Assembly: GCA_963930655.1 (NCBI GenBank) | Contig: OZ005601.1 | Location: 16,670,001-16,734,000, forward strand | Source: Myrica gale | Lineage: Eukaryota; Streptophyta; Magnoliopsida; Fagales; Myricaceae | Reading direction: 5' to 3' | Length of the DNA stretch: 64,000 bases | Shown here: one piece after another, positions 1 through 11,883 of the stretch | Layout: every line of letters begins with the position of its first letter | How positions within the stretch are numbered: the first letter of the stretch is position 1 | Notes under the pieces: generated by a model | The model's input: the letters and a program-made list of their open reading frames with translations, nothing else | Database searches by the model: none | Told to the model about the DNA's origin: nothing | Position numbers and translations under genes: made by a program

Positions 1-592
1 TCGGGAAGAACGTTGTTATCGCAAACTCAGAGGTAGGACTTACAATTTCTAGTAGAAGATGTGGGGGGGGTGAAAGATTAGGAGGAAAGATGTGAATGGA
101 GGTAGGAGGCAGAAAAAGAGAGAGATGGGACGAAGGGGGCGACGTCGTTTTCTGTAAGGGGAAGAACCACTTAAACACGTCAGATAGTGAGTCAGCAGTT
201 GACGTGGCATTCCTTCAGAGGAAATGACGGAACCCTGACGGAAAGACTAATTCGTCAAAAATTAGAAACTTAAGGACTAAAGTTTAAAAAAAACAAACCT
301 AAGGACTAAAATGTAAAAGTAGGTAAAACCTAAGGACTAAAGTGCTAAATTCCCTTAATTTAATTATATAAACTTTCTCAACCAAAACCCAGAACTAGGT
401 ATGATGTAGGTGCACAAATGCCTGGAACAATTTCTTTTGAGAGACACGAGAATACCACACCTGGAACATGTAACTGTGGAGTTTTCAGTGCTCAGGCTCT
501 AAATGCATAACAAATGGACGAACTTCAAAACCTTGCAACTCAACGAGTATGTTAAGCTTTGTAAAATGCACTCTGACATGATGAGCGTTTTT
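1..592. other. 3' flank of the dead MSL gene; no gene seen
   Basis: No coding feature is supported here. The stretch lies downstream of the MSL stop codon on the minus strand and would include its 3' UTR. Around 250-350 the phrase 'taaggactaaa' recurs three times at about 45-bp intervals. This is a short degenerate tandem repeat of a kind common in plant non-autonomous DNA repeats. Positions 1-240 hold a G-run and purine-rich sequence with nothing recognisable. Confidence 0.5.
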
Positions 593-783
593 TCAGGATG
601 GAATCGGCATCCTTCCAGTGGTCATGTTGAACTGGGTGACATGCAGCTCTTGAGGAAGAAGGTGGTATTTTATGCCGATGTTGTCAAAAATCTTCTTCAG
701 TTCAAACACTAGCTCTGATCTTCGGCTGCTCTTTTCGCCATAATTTTCATGGTTCATGGTGTGCTGAACACACAGAGAGTTTC
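593..783 (-). pseudogene. MSL pseudogene exon 5, distal part with stop codon
   Basis: Minus-strand reading gives the C-terminal MSL segment with MNHENYGEKSSRRSELVFEL and then a region ending in a TGA at 593-595. It is the continuation of 11269-11351 after removal of Copia-1. The 5 bp at 779-783 (GTTTC on the plus strand) are the target duplication. Joining the halves shows a frame mismatch at about 770-782, within a CT/GT dinucleotide run. Two bases appear to be missing relative to the expected reading, so the tail would be out of frame even without the transposon. Confidence 0.85.
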
Positions 784-1347
784 TGATAGTTTATATGCGG
801 AATTAAACTATAAACAATCAACATGTTTTAAACAAAACATCAACCAAGATTATGATTACAATTTCGGATTCGATTCCATACCTGAGATAGGAATATAGGA
901 ACCTACAAACCTTAAGCCGCTTTACGATCCAATCCAAAGCTCCAACAATTCAGAACAACAACTCAGATGTGTTACCTCCTAAGGGATTTATGTCACTCTC
1001 TCGTTATCGGGATTTCCCTAATAGGTTTTGATGGCCAACCCCTTGAATATAACAATTATATTTATAGGCTTTGAAAAAACCCTAAAAAGAGCATGAGACA
1101 TAGGATCCTTAGGGATCTCAAATTCCAGCTGTAGGATAACACTGAAGAACTCTTCTTCTAATACAATTAGGGCTTCTACTAATTACAATCAAGTCCATCA
1201 ACATATTGTAATTGACTTCTGGAATTTTGAGATTATTGCAAATATGCCCCTTTACATACAATTAATTTCTTCCACCATACTATATTCCATATGAGATATT
1301 AGGACCGGATTAATCAGTTTGGTTATCGAGGGCACATAATTCTAACA
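784..1347 (-). repeat. Copia-1 3' LTR
   Basis: This is the 564-bp LTR at the 3' end of the minus-strand element. It begins TGTTAGAATTATG on the minus strand and ends AAACTATCA. The adjacent minus-strand sequence at about 1348-1367 is the purine-rich tract (GAGGGCAAGTGGGAGATT) expected next to a 3' LTR. Confidence 0.95.
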
Positions 1348-2119
1348 ATCTCCCACTTGCCCTCAGAACCAAATATCACCGTCATGTCCCTATCTCATGT
1401 AAACTTGATTTCTTAGTTCATAACTCAGTTGAACCACAAAACAATTTTGAAATATATATCATATACTTTTATGTATTCATAAAATATTTTTGTAAAAACA
1501 CTCCGGCCGGATTTCTTTTTGGTCCAACTCTTTCATGAACACTAACTGAATATACTGTCTATCCAAAAGACTGGTGGATTCCTTGTTGAGCATTCATACC
1601 ACTCAATCATCACGCACACAACCCAACATGTCCAGATATTGTCCTGAATGAACATCACCGGTTGACAATATCAAAGTTGTGGACACAATTCATGAATAAA
1701 CACAAACCTTTCAGGTCTAAGGACAATACCGAATTGTGATAGAACAATCTTTAACCTGACAGTGATCATTTCCAAAAGGTGTTCTTAATCGGATCTTGTT
1801 CAGTGTATGTACTTGTTACATGACACCCACTCGTTTGCTTAAGGTTATATCTCAATGATGGAATTAATCATTCTCCGCACAACAAGTGTAGACTTTATGT
1901 TTATTAAAGTCTAGAACACTTTCAAGCTTACAAGGAACTGAAAAATCATTATTCCCTGCCTTTGATTCATTAATCTCTAGCATGATTTTTCTACAATGGT
2001 ACCTGAACAAATTTACATACATAACATCTCATGTTACGTATAAACCCATAACAACAATAATATATGTGAGAAACAAATAAACTTTTATTATCATATAATA
2101 AAGAAATAAAACGTCAAAC
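1348..2119 (-). other. Copia-1 3' untranslated internal region
   Basis: Non-coding stretch between the RNase H end and the 3' LTR. It aligns along its length with 20530-21293 of Copia-2. It ends at the polypurine tract next to the LTR. No gene is seen. Confidence 0.8.
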
Positions 2120-2908
2120 TCAATCATACATATATCTCAAACTCATATCCTTAATATGTTTCTCAAACACTTTCTGAGATAATGGTTTTTTAAATGGATC
2201 AGCTAAATTATCAGCTGATGCAACCTTCACCATTTTGATATCATCTCTGGATATGATATCACGTATTAGGTGAAAACGACGTTCTATGTGCTTTGTCTTT
2301 TGATGAGACCTTGGTTCCACTGCCTGTGCAATTGCACCATTGTTATCGCAGTATAAGGGAATAGGCGCCTCAATCGAAGGGACAACTTCAAGTTCTTGAA
2401 GGAACTTGCGAATCCACACAGCTTCCTTTGCAGCTTCACTTGCAGCAACATATTCTGCCTCAGTTGTAGAATCAGCAGTAGTACTTTGCTTGAAACTTCT
2501 CCAACTAAATGCTCCTTTGCCAAGAAGGAACACAAATCCGGACATTGATCTTCTATCATCAATATCTGATTGGAAATCTGAATCTGTATATTCTTGGACA
2601 ATCAGATCCTCACTGGCATACACTAAGAAATAGTGTTTTGTATTTCTCAAATACCTGAGGAAATGTTTCACTCCTGACCAATGTTCTGGACCTGGATTGG
2701 ATTGATATCTACTCACAACGCTAACTGCGTGACTAATATCAGGCCTAGTGCAAAGCATAGCATACATGAGACTCCCTACAGCCGAAGCATAATGGCAGTT
2801 ACTCATCTTCTCTCTTTCTTCAGGTGTTTTTGGACACATTTGCTTAGAGAGATAAATTTCATGTCTGAAGGGTAGAAACCCTTTCTTGAAATTTACCATG
2901 CTAAATCT
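2120..2908 (-). pseudogene. Copia-1 pol, RT C-terminus and RNase H
   Basis: This is the 3' part of the Copia polyprotein. Readable motifs are [20 protein letters not shown] (RT tail), [18 protein letters not shown] (RNase H start), TTEAEYVAASEAAKEAVW and NNGAIAQAV, and KHIERRFHLIRD near the end. The region is continuous from 2903 to 2120 and closes with a stop codon. Its RNase H is complete, unlike that of Copia-2. It is cut from the rest of RT by the solo LTR at 2909, whose target duplication AATCT lies at 2904-2908. Confidence 0.9.
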
Positions 2909-5900
2909 TGTCACGCCCCGAACGCTAGCCCGAAGGGGGTTAATGACAGCCGCGAACATCCACTCAATGAATGTTCTAGCGTTTTCTCTTAATCATGCAG
3001 CGGATTTTTTTTTTAAACATATACATAAACACCTACAACTGAGAGAGATGGGCCAAAGAGATTTACTTAAACTACAACTTGCACAATTGACTACGACGGC
3101 AATAGTGAAAGCATCCGAATTACATGTCATGTCTGCATGGCTGAAGTACAAGTCCTAAGGGATTCCAACAAAACCTTTAAAGGACCTACTCATAACATCT
3201 TGAATCCGTATATACCTTACAATTTTGTTAGCATCCTGCCGCCTCAGTGGGATATCAAGCACTCTTAGGATTTCATGTACATTCTCCAACTCTTGACCCA
3301 TAGTACATTCCCAAGGCCTATGACCAACAACATCACAATCTACAACTTACTAAGTCAGGAAATCCTCAGGACTCCTGCCACCTGGCAAACCTGGAATGAT
3401 ACATTTTGAAATCGTGAGTCAAAAGACTCAGTAAGGAAAGAACTTGTAAACGTGATCTTGTAAAACATGAACTTAAATCGTGAACTTGTACTTATAGCTT
3501 GAACTCGTAACTTGAAATTTGAACTTGAATTCATAAGCACTAGTAGCATAGCTTGAAAACATAACTTAAAATCATAACTTGAATTCATGACTTGAAATCG
3601 TAAGCATGCACTTGAACTCATAAACTTAAGCATGCACTTAAACTTGAAATCATTATGAATTTGAAACCATAATGAACTTAAAATCGTAAGCATGCACTTG
3701 AACTTGAAATCATAGTCCTGTAAACATAATGCGATGCATGCCTGATCATGAATCGTGATGCATGTATATGCCTCATGTTGCATATGCACATGCACTTGCT
3801 TTTGAAAACATCATTTGTACTTATAAAGCTCTTGCTTTGGAAAATCTTATGGGCTACTTGAGCTCCATTTACCCCTGCCATCAGGGTTGTGCGTTCCCGT
3901 TGGAACTGTCCCCTATTTCCCTTGGGGACCTTACATATGGTCGAGCTAGCACACCTTCTCAATGTCCTTCAGTGGCTAGACACGACTCTTGGAGGTTCAC
4001 ACCTTCTTGCAAGCATCCTTCAGTGTGATTGCACATACCTCCCGGACTACCCATCCTTCTTGCAAGCATCTTTCGGTATGAGTGTCCTAGGTGACATCCA
4101 CCCTTCTCGTAAACGTCCTTCGGTATGGATGCACCTTCTTGACTTGGTACGGTACCGACCGACTTGGGTTCGTTAATTAACTTGTCATAAAGTAGCATAA
4201 AAATGGTACTTTCATTTGCATAAAAGGTCTCATTTCTCATGAGGAAAATGAATGCAAATGATCATGATGCATTCATGTCGTGCTTGGTAATGTCATGCTT
4301 GATATATCATACTTGATATGCTTATTCATAAACATTTTTCATGCAGTGTATCATTCCAGTTTTGTAAAGGTTTTCACTTACAGACGTAAGCTCCTCTTAC
4401 CTTCGCTTGCTTGAGTGTTGAACGTCACGTTACCTACAATTGGATCATACCTTTGTTATTCATAGGTTACTAGACGTATAGAGTAATCAATACATTACAA
4501 TCATCCAAGGTATGACTTAAAATCTTTCCATGTCCTAGGCCTTCAATCTAGGATCCACTCAATATCAAGAGATAACTACAAATGCATCAAAACACACTCT
4601 CTATTCCAGCTCTGAAATCTGCTTATGTAATTACCAGCCATCACAACAATCTTTTTAACGTTCCAACTTCCAACAACCAAAACTCTAATCTCTTCATGAC
4701 ACAACCAACATCCAAGGCTAATTTAACATCTCATAACAGCAACCATTAATTCACATTCCTCCCACTTTTACAACTCCAACTCAAAGTTTATAACAAAACT
4801 ACGATTCCATCTTCATCAAGCTATACTATTGCATTTGCCCATTTCTTTTGGGCTTTTATCGAACAAGTAGGGTGTATCATTTGTTCTCTTGAACATCTTT
4901 CAGATCTAACCATTTATCAAACACTTAGGGCTTGGTGGTTCTCAACAAGACTCATATGCATTACATCAACCAATAGATTCGGCCATACATGCTTAAAATA
5001 GATCTCAGCCCTCTTTTAGGCTTTTCATCAAACACCTAGGGTGCAGCAAGCAATCTCTCTCTCTCTCGAACATATTTTCTTTTTCAGATCTGACCATAAC
5101 TCTCCATGGTTTTGTGCACAAGCCTTACAACTTTCTAAAGCTCATTAGATCTACATTTTCCTCAAAGAAAACACATGAATCTCAAAGAGAAAATCTAACA
5201 AGAGAAAATCTAACAACACAACCAACAACCATTCAAAAAGAAAAAGAGAACATAGGTGAAAATGGGTAAGGCTTGGCCGACCATAACCACTCACCTCCTT
5301 CTCTCTCTCTTTCTTTCTCTTCTTCCTTTCTTCCTCTTCTTTTCTCCTTCTTCTTTCTTTCTTCTCTTCTTCGGTGGGAGCTAGGGCAAAATGACTGTTT
5401 GATTTGGGGGGGGCTGCTTATACGTAAAGGGGCTTGGGGGAAGGGAAAAGGCAAAACTACCCTTCCCCCCTTTCTTTTCCCTTTTTCACATGAATTCCAC
5501 CTCACATATTTCAATCCGATAAAATTTCGGAATGTAGTTATATGTGTCGACACCATCACTCAAGGTGTCGACACTATCAACACTTTTAGTTAGATGTGTC
5601 GACACCCTCACTCAAGGTGTCGACACTTCCAACACTTAGTCAAAATGGGAAAAATGTAAACTCTCGGGTTTTAGTTAGATGTGTCGACACCATCACTCAA
5701 GGTGTCGACACTTCCAACACTTCGTCAAATTCACTGGAGTTCCGAAAAAAAAATGCAAACTTTCGGGTTTTAGTTGGATGTGTCGACACCATCACTCAAG
5801 GTGTCGACACTTCCAACACTTCGTCAAAATCACTCTAGTTCCGGAAAAATATAAACATTCGGGTATCGGTCTAATGTGTCGACACTATGACCCAAGGTGT

Positions 5901-6106
5901 CGACACTTACAACACTTAGTCAAAATTCACTTTGGGCTCCAGAGAAAGGTAAACTTTCGGGTGTTAGTTTAATGTGTCGACACTATGCTCCAATGTGTCG
6001 ACACTTACCTCAAAAATCACAAATTTAATCATACATACACTTGCAATAATACGTACTTAAGAGGTCATAAGCAATAACTTGACAGACCTAAAATCGGGGT
6101 CTCACA
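2909..6106 (-). mobile_element. Ty3/Gypsy solo LTR (LTR-A), nested in Copia-1
   Basis: A 3198-bp insertion has TG...CA ends and a perfect 5-bp duplication AATCT (2904-2908 and 6107-6111). On the minus strand it starts TGTGAGACCCCGATTTT and ends GGGGCGTGACA. These are the termini of the 4.1-kb LTRs at 38433 and 48132. Internal matches include the 'actcagtaagg' segment near 3426 and the 'gtcgagctagc' block near 3938. It has no coding region, PBS or internal domain, so it is a solo LTR left by LTR-LTR recombination. It is clearly diverged from the 38-52 kb LTRs and about 950 bp shorter. ORFs inside it, including those over the palindrome array, are not genes. Confidence 0.9.
5544..6004. repeat. 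Array of twelve GTGTCGACAC palindromes in six 21-bp-spaced pairs
   Basis: Exact copies start at 5544, 5565, 5596, 5617, 5681, 5702, 5780, 5801, 5876, 5897, 5974 and 5995. Start-to-start distance inside every pair is 21 bp. The later pairs recur every 96-99 bp with a shared context (TTTCGGG before each pair, CCAACACTT after). The array lies 100-560 bp inside the 5' end of LTR-A. Each 10-mer is a perfect dyad. The function is unknown; a binding site for a dimeric protein is an inference. Confidence 0.95.
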
Positions 6107-8427
6107 AATCTAGCCAATATCCTGTCAATATAATTGACCTGTGAAAGACCCAATAATCTTTTCTTTCTGTCTCTAAACACTTTGATCCCGAGTATGTAGG
6201 ATGTTTCCCCAAGGTCTTTCATTGAAAATTGGTTAGACAACCACATTTTCACAGATGATAAAGCCCCTACATCATTCCCAATGAGTAGTATGTCATCCAC
6301 ATAAAGAACCAAAGAGGTAATAACACTCTCACTAACCTTCTTGTAGACACAAGGTTCATCCACGTTTTGTGAGAAACCAAACATTTTGATTGACTCGTCA
6401 AAACGGATGTTCCAACAACGTGATGCTTGTTTTAGGCCATAAATGGATTTCTCCAATTTGCATACTTTCGATTCATTTTCCCGAGATATGAAACATTCTG
6501 CCTGCTCCATATAAATTTCTTCATGGATATACCAATTCAAAAATGCGGTTTTCACATCCATCTGCCATATCTCATAATCATAGTATGCCGCAATCGCTAA
6601 TAGAATCCTTATGGACTTTAGCATGGCTACAGGTGAAAAGGTTTCCTAATAATCAATACCAGCCTTTCTAGTATACCCTTTTGCCACCAGCCTAGCTTTA
6701 AAGGTCTCTACCTTTCCTGTTGGTCCAAGTTTCCTTTTGTAGACCCATTTGCAACCTATAGGCTTAATGCCTTCTGGTTTGTCTACCAAGGTCCATACCT
6801 TTTTGAATATATGGAGTCCATCTCTGATTCCATGGCCACATGCCAATGCTTAGCATCTTTGTCATTAACAGCCTCTGTATAACCACAAGGATCAATCTCC
6901 AGTCCCTCAGATTCCATTTGGTAAATCTCATTTAACAAATTGAATTTTACTGGAGGTCTTATAATCCTTTTACTACGACGAGGCTCTTGTGTCTCAACAG
7001 GTTCACTTTGATCAGTGGGAACAACCACTTGATCCTCATTGTTCTCATTCTGCACAGTCACTGTACTATCTCTTTGCTCATCAAGAGCAACTCTACTCTC
7101 GGTTTCATTCAAACTATAATCTTCTTCAAGACAAGTAGCATTTCTACTAACAAACACTTTGTTTTCATTAGGATTATAAAAGTAGAAACCAGTAGTCATT
7201 TTGGGATAGCCTACAAATAGGCATCTATCAGTCCTTGATCCCAGTTTATCCACATTAAACCTTTTAACATGAGCTGGACAACCCCATATCTTAACATGAT
7301 TAAGACTTGGCTTCTTGCCAGTCCATAACTCATATGGGGTATTAGAAACTGATTTTGTAGGGATCCTCTTTAACAAGTAAACAGTGGTCTCCAAAGCATG
7401 TCCCCAAAATGATATGGGCAACTCAGATATGCTCATCATGGAATGAACCATATCCAATAGGGTTCTATTCCTTCTCTCTGCTACACCATTATGTTGTGGT
7501 GTGCCTGGTGGTGAGTTGAGATATGATTACATTATCTTTAAGATAAACTTTAAAATCATCCAAGAGGTATTCGCCTCCCCGATCGGAGCGAATCATTTTA
7601 ATGGACTTTCCAATCTGTTTCTCAACTTCATTGTGGAATTCCTTGAATTTTTCAAAAGATTCCGATTCATGCTTCATCAGGTATAGATAACCATACCTGG
7701 AATAATCATCAATGAAAGTAATGAAATAAGAGAAACCTCCTCTTGCCATGTGGTTGAAGGGACCACAAACATCAGTATGAATTAATCCTAATACTTCTGT
7801 GGCTCTTATTCCTTTTCCTGTAAAAGGACCTTTTGTCATCTTTCCTTGCAAGCAGGGCTCACAGATTGGATAGGGCTCAATTTTTAGAAATTGCAATGGC
7901 CCATCCCTTACCAATCTATTGATCCTATCAATATTGACATGACCAAGTCTTAGATGCCATAAGTAGGTTGGATTAACATCCCTCTTCCTATTAAGGGATA
8001 ACACACTGGAATCATCATTCTCAACATTATTCAAAAAATTATCAACATTTAAAAGATAAAGACCATCATAAATAATTGCAGAAGCAACAAATTTATTTTG
8101 AAACTTTATAACAAGTTTTGAATTGAAAATAAACGAATATCCAAATAAAACAAGTTTCAAAATAGAAATCAAATTCCTACGTACTTCTGGAACATAAAGA
8201 TAGTCTTATAGAATCAAAATTCTATTATTCGATAATTCTAAACTAAACACTCCGATGGCGGTCACTGCAACAGTTGCGCCCGTCCCCATCTTAAGGATCA
8301 GCTCCCCTTCATGGAGCTTTCTGGTCTCCTTGAACCCCTGCAACATATTGCAGATGTGAGATGTAGAACCAGAATCCACACACCATGAATTAAATGGATC
8401 ATCCATTAAATTCAATTCAATTACAAG
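6107..8427 (-). pseudogene. Copia-1 pol, protease-integrase-RT
   Basis: On the minus strand from 8427: protease with CVDSGSTSHICNMLQGF (DSG active site), integrase zinc-binding region with WHLRLGH and CEPCLQGK, integrase core ([16 protein letters not shown]), then RT with [20 protein letters not shown] and [11 protein letters not shown]. It joins across the solo LTR to 2903-2120. Frame breaks occur near 8180, 7480 and 6640-6790, and the integrase catalytic Glu region near 7475-7490 is disrupted. The sequence matches Copia-2 pol closely throughout. It is an inactive copy of a gene whose product would process the polyprotein, reverse-transcribe RNA and integrate cDNA. Confidence 0.9.
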
Positions 8428-8951
8428 TGTCACGCCCCGAACGGCATCCCGCAGGGACCGTGACAGCCGCGAGCTATCCCGCGGATAGCTCCAGCGTTCT
8501 TACTTACGTTCTTACGTGCTTACAGCGGAAACATACAAGATCGCGAGGGATTCGAGCTAAATCTTACATAATCAGTGTTCTCATTAAGTTTGCATACAAA
8601 ACATATATAATATTTTAAAACCCAACTAGTGATGGATCTCATCGATCGTGTCACCATTATCAAAAATATGAACATCATCTTGGTCCTTCTAAGTCAGGTA
8701 GTCCTCCTGACTCTCTTCACCTGTGGCATCTGGAATGACACAATTTTAAAAACAACGTGAGTCAAAAAGACTCAGTAAGGGAGAAACATAAACTTGAAAT
8801 ATGCTTTTTACTTGTACTTGCATAATCATGAAAAAGGAACTTGATTCGTGATGCACATGCATGTCATGGATATGCATATGCTCTTGCTTGATTTCGGCCC
8901 CAGGCCCTTGAAAATCTTTCTTTCATACTTGCTTATAAAATTGGCCCTTGG
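8428..8951 (-). mobile_element. Truncated Gypsy LTR fragment (LTR-C) in Copia-1 gag
   Basis: The minus strand ends in CCGTTCGGGGCGTGACA exactly at 8428 and matches the last ~520 bp of the LTR at 38433-42578 very closely (the 'gatagctcgcggctgtcacgg' block and the 'cgtgagtcaaaaagactcag' block). The other end stops inside the 'ggcccttgg' run, where Copia-1 gag resumes. Comparison with Copia-2 shows about 530 bp of gag (equivalent to 17230-17759, including the zinc knuckle) missing at the same place. One deletion therefore removed the 5' part of the LTR together with neighbouring gag. Confidence 0.85.
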
Positions 8952-9282
8952 CAGCAGATCTGCTCTGCTCTCCGAACATTTCTTGGAGATGCAACATAGT
9001 GCCTGCAGCTGTAGCTATGCCCTCACAATCTTTCTGCAAAACATTTGAGATTGAAGCCGTAATATAACACTTTTCCATATTATCATCATCATGCCACTTG
9101 TTAAAGACTTTCTTTTCTTCCTCAGTGGCATTGTCCAGGGCAAGCTAAGGTGTCTCAGATGTCAGAACATAACTGATCTTATCGGCTGAGAGAACAATCA
9201 TAAGATTTCTCTTCCAATCAACATAATTCGGTCCTGTCAACCGATTGTCATCCAGAATCCTAGCCAAAGGATTAAAATTCAT
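8952..9282 (-). pseudogene. Copia-1 gag, N-terminal remnant
   Basis: The minus strand from the ATG at 9280-9282 reads a Copia gag start equivalent to Copia-2 residues 1-110. It begins M-N-F-N-P-L-A-R-I-L and contains DNRLTGPNYVDWKRNLMIVL. An in-frame TAG occurs at about codon 46 (near 9147). The remnant ends at the truncated LTR fragment; the CCHC zinc knuckle and the rest of gag are gone. No product is expected. Confidence 0.8.
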
Positions 9283-10704
9283 TTTGAATTTGCAAAATCA
9301 TTCACATATATAATTCCATTAGATTCAGGTTTTTGAATAACTAATGGTACCACCCATCCGAGCAATAAACATATATATCACATATATCACAATAATGAAA
9401 AATATAACATTTATATTTATAACATACTAAATGGGTATCGAGAACCTCTACCTTACATGCAACAACAAATCCATTTTGGTACTCATTGTACACATCTTGT
9501 AAAGGCGAATAGCTACTATTCATCAAAATTTACATCATATGCAAAATAGTTTAAAATATATGTGATTCTTGATTTACTTTTGGCCTACCTAAATAAACAC
9601 GTCTTGTACTATTTTAGCACTAGCGTTTATTTGGTTTGTGCATTCCATTATCTAAGTGTGTTCCAAATACTTGTGAGTTATGTCACTATTTTAGAAGACA
9701 CTCCCACTAAGATGTAAACACTTATCTTCCCAAGAGATAAACAAGAACATTTTACAAAATTAAAATCGGTTTTATCCATTTTCGCTTCAACCAATTTTAA
9801 TAAAGTAAAACTCCTATTTATTGATAATAGAGACCATAGGAAAAATTAATATAATTAATCCTATTTAGCACAAAAATTTGGAACACAAATTTCCAATTTT
9901 TTTTTTAAATCCGATCAAACCGGGTCGGTCAACACTAACCGGTTTGACCCTGTTGACCACCGGTCCGGGTCCAACCCGGTCCGGTCATGGGTCATGGTCC
10001 GGGTCAAACCCGTACCGCATATATGGTTCGGGTCAAACCCGAACTTGGGCTGGGCTGAGGGCCCGGGTCCAACCCGTGGTCCTAGTCCGTGCCAACAACC
10101 CCACTTTTTTTTAAATAATGACCCAGCCCAACGTTTGGGCTGGGCTTTTGGTTAAGTGGGCCGGTAGGGCAAAAATGCCCTACGCGTTTGGCCCAAGCGG
10201 TCGACCCGGGGATCTTATCCTTGGGCACCGCTCGTGGCCCTTGGGAAGGCACAGCGGGACAGCAGCCAACTGGCCGCTGCCCCCGTTCGACAGCCCACGT
10301 CCGGCCATGGATCTGGCCGGACGTAGGATGCCCATGCCGTCGGCAGCCACTGTGCTGCCGTCCGGCACACTGGTGGCCGTCGGTGGCCACCGATCCTCAC
10401 ACCCGTGTTTCACACGGTTGTGTGAGGAGCTGTCCGCGGCTCCATGCCCGCCGGCCACTCTTTCGAAGAATTTTTTTTTAAATAAAAATGTTTCACTGTT
10501 CATAAATATTTATAAAACAGATTTTATAAAATAAATTTATGAAACACAAACGTGAACAGTAAATCGGGTTTAATAACTTTTACACCGTTCATATTATCCA
10601 ACAATAACCGGAAACATTCTTGGCTTTTGATTCTCAATCGAAATTCAGCAAGGTTCATATAATCCAACAATTGCAATCATGTGAACCTAAAGCTCTAATA
10701 CCTC
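9283..10704 (-). other. Copia-1 5' leader, with GC-rich block 9900-10470
   Basis: Non-coding region between the 5' LTR and gag on the minus strand. About 570 bp is strikingly GC-rich in an AT-rich setting. It is full of CCGGGT/ACCCGG repeats and inverted repeats and is shared with Copia-2 (15590-16260). The primer-binding site lies directly beside the LTR at about 10692-10704. Long overlapping ORFs on both strands here are composition artefacts. Confidence 0.8.
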
Positions 10705-11268
10705 TGATAGTTTATATGCAGAATTAAACTATAAATAATCAACATGTTTTCAACAAAACATCAACCAAGATTATGATTACAATTTTGGATTCGATTCCAT
10801 ACCTGAGATAGGAATATAGGAACCTACAAACCTTAAGCCGATTTACGATCCAATCCAAAGCTCCAGCAATTATGAACAGCAACTCAGATGCGTTGCCTCC
10901 TAAGGGATTTAAGTCACTCTCTCGTTATCGGGATTTCCCTAATAGGTTTTGATGGCCAACCCCTTGAATATAACAATTATATTTATAGGCTTTGGAAAAA
11001 CCCTAGAAAGAGCATGAGACATAGGATCCTTAGGGATCTCAAATTCCAGCCGTAAGATAACACTGAAGAACTCTTCTTCTAATACAATTAAGGCTTCTAC
11101 TAATTACAATCAAGTCCATCAACATATTGTAATTGACCCCTGGAATTTTGAGATTATTGCAAATATGCCCCTTTACATACAATTAATTCATTCCACCATA
11201 CTATATTCCATATGAGATATTAAGACCGGATTAATCAATTTGGTTATCGAGGGCACATAATTCTAACA
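10705..11268 (-). repeat. Copia-1 5' LTR
   Basis: This is the 564-bp upstream LTR of the minus-strand element, 23 substitutions from 784-1347 and of equal length. It borders the target duplication GTTTC at 11269-11273 in MSL exon 5. Confidence 0.95.
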
Positions 11269-11351
11269 GTTTCATCTTGTCTATGTTCTCAATCTCCTTG
11301 ACCAGAACAGAGTGTTTGGGGCTCCAATGCTTTGGCTTACTCTCAATATAT
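11269..11351 (-). pseudogene. MSL pseudogene exon 5, proximal part
   Basis: Preceded on the minus strand by an acceptor TGCAG, it reads S-Y-I-E-S-K-P-K-H-W and continues to ENIDKMK, where Copia-1 interrupts. The first base completes the codon begun at the end of exon 4. Matching MSL sequence continues at 783. Confidence 0.85.
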
Positions 11352-11577
11352 CTGCATCCAATGAAAACAACTTTCACAAATCAAAAAGCCCTCAGGAAAT
11401 CTTTATAGTCGATACGTTAAAGACTATTAAATTCAGTGTTTCCAAAGGGCCAATTGATCAGCTCGCCAATTCGGAAAACCCAAAAAACAAAGCATATTTT
11501 ACACTACACTAGCTCGTGAATTTTGTACTACTTTGCACTGAAAATAGTGACGGTGGAAGATGTAATAAGTTGCTTAC

Positions 11578-11780
11578 GATTGTATAGCTTTCTTCATGGC
11601 ACTGACATCATCAACAGGAGTAGATGCATCGATGTTAAAATCAATACAGTCAGCCATGTCTGGACTTCTTCTCAAATTGCTGATTGGCTTTGTAAGGAGA
11701 ACTGCGTTCGGGTAATATATTTTCTCATTGTCATATCGCAAGAAAACTGTTGTCAAAATGTTCATCTCTTCAACAATCAT
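11578..11780 (-). pseudogene. MSL pseudogene exon 4
   Basis: This 203-bp exon lies between acceptor CTGCAG (11781-11786) and donor GTAAGC (11577-11572). It encodes VEEMNILTTVFLRYDNEKIY, then YPNAVLLTKPI and RSPDMADCIDF, the cytoplasmic beta-domain signature of plant MSL channels. The reading frame is intact. It is the best-preserved exon and fixes the family call. Confidence 0.92.
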
Positions 11781-11883
11781 CTGCAGTACATAAAACACAT
11801 GACCGCAGCAATATTTGGTAGTAAAGAGTAGTAGCAGAAATGCTTTGGCTTTTCTTCATAAAGGATGTAAGCAATGTGTCTAC

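Larger units (their letters stand above)
784..11268 (-). mobile_element. Copia-1: Ty1/Copia LTR retrotransposon, full span with nested insertions
   Basis: The element is bounded by two 564-bp LTRs (784-1347 and 10705-11268) with TG...CA ends and a perfect 5-bp duplication GTTTC (779-783 and 11269-11273). Internal order on the minus strand is leader, gag, protease, integrase, RT, RNase H, polypurine tract. It has been hit by a Gypsy solo LTR (2909-6106) and retains a truncated LTR (8428-8951) at a gag deletion. Without these it would be near 6.8 kb, matching its relative Copia-2. The LTRs differ at 23 of 564 positions by my direct comparison (4.1%), so it is clearly older than Copia-2. It sits in MSL exon 5 in the same orientation as the gene. 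Confidence 0.95.

Noticed and set aside
5273..5972. ORFs over the palindrome array with repeated V-D-T phrases
   Set aside because: They are translations of the tandem DNA repeat in several frames within a solo LTR, with no conserved protein.
5544..6004. CRISPR-like regular repeats
   Set aside because: The genome is eukaryotic, the repeats are 10-bp palindromes in pairs inside an LTR, and spacing does not fit repeat-spacer units.
10082..10534. Several 60-140 codon ORFs on both strands
   Set aside because: They lie in the GC-rich Copia leader, overlap each other in many frames and are explained by base composition.
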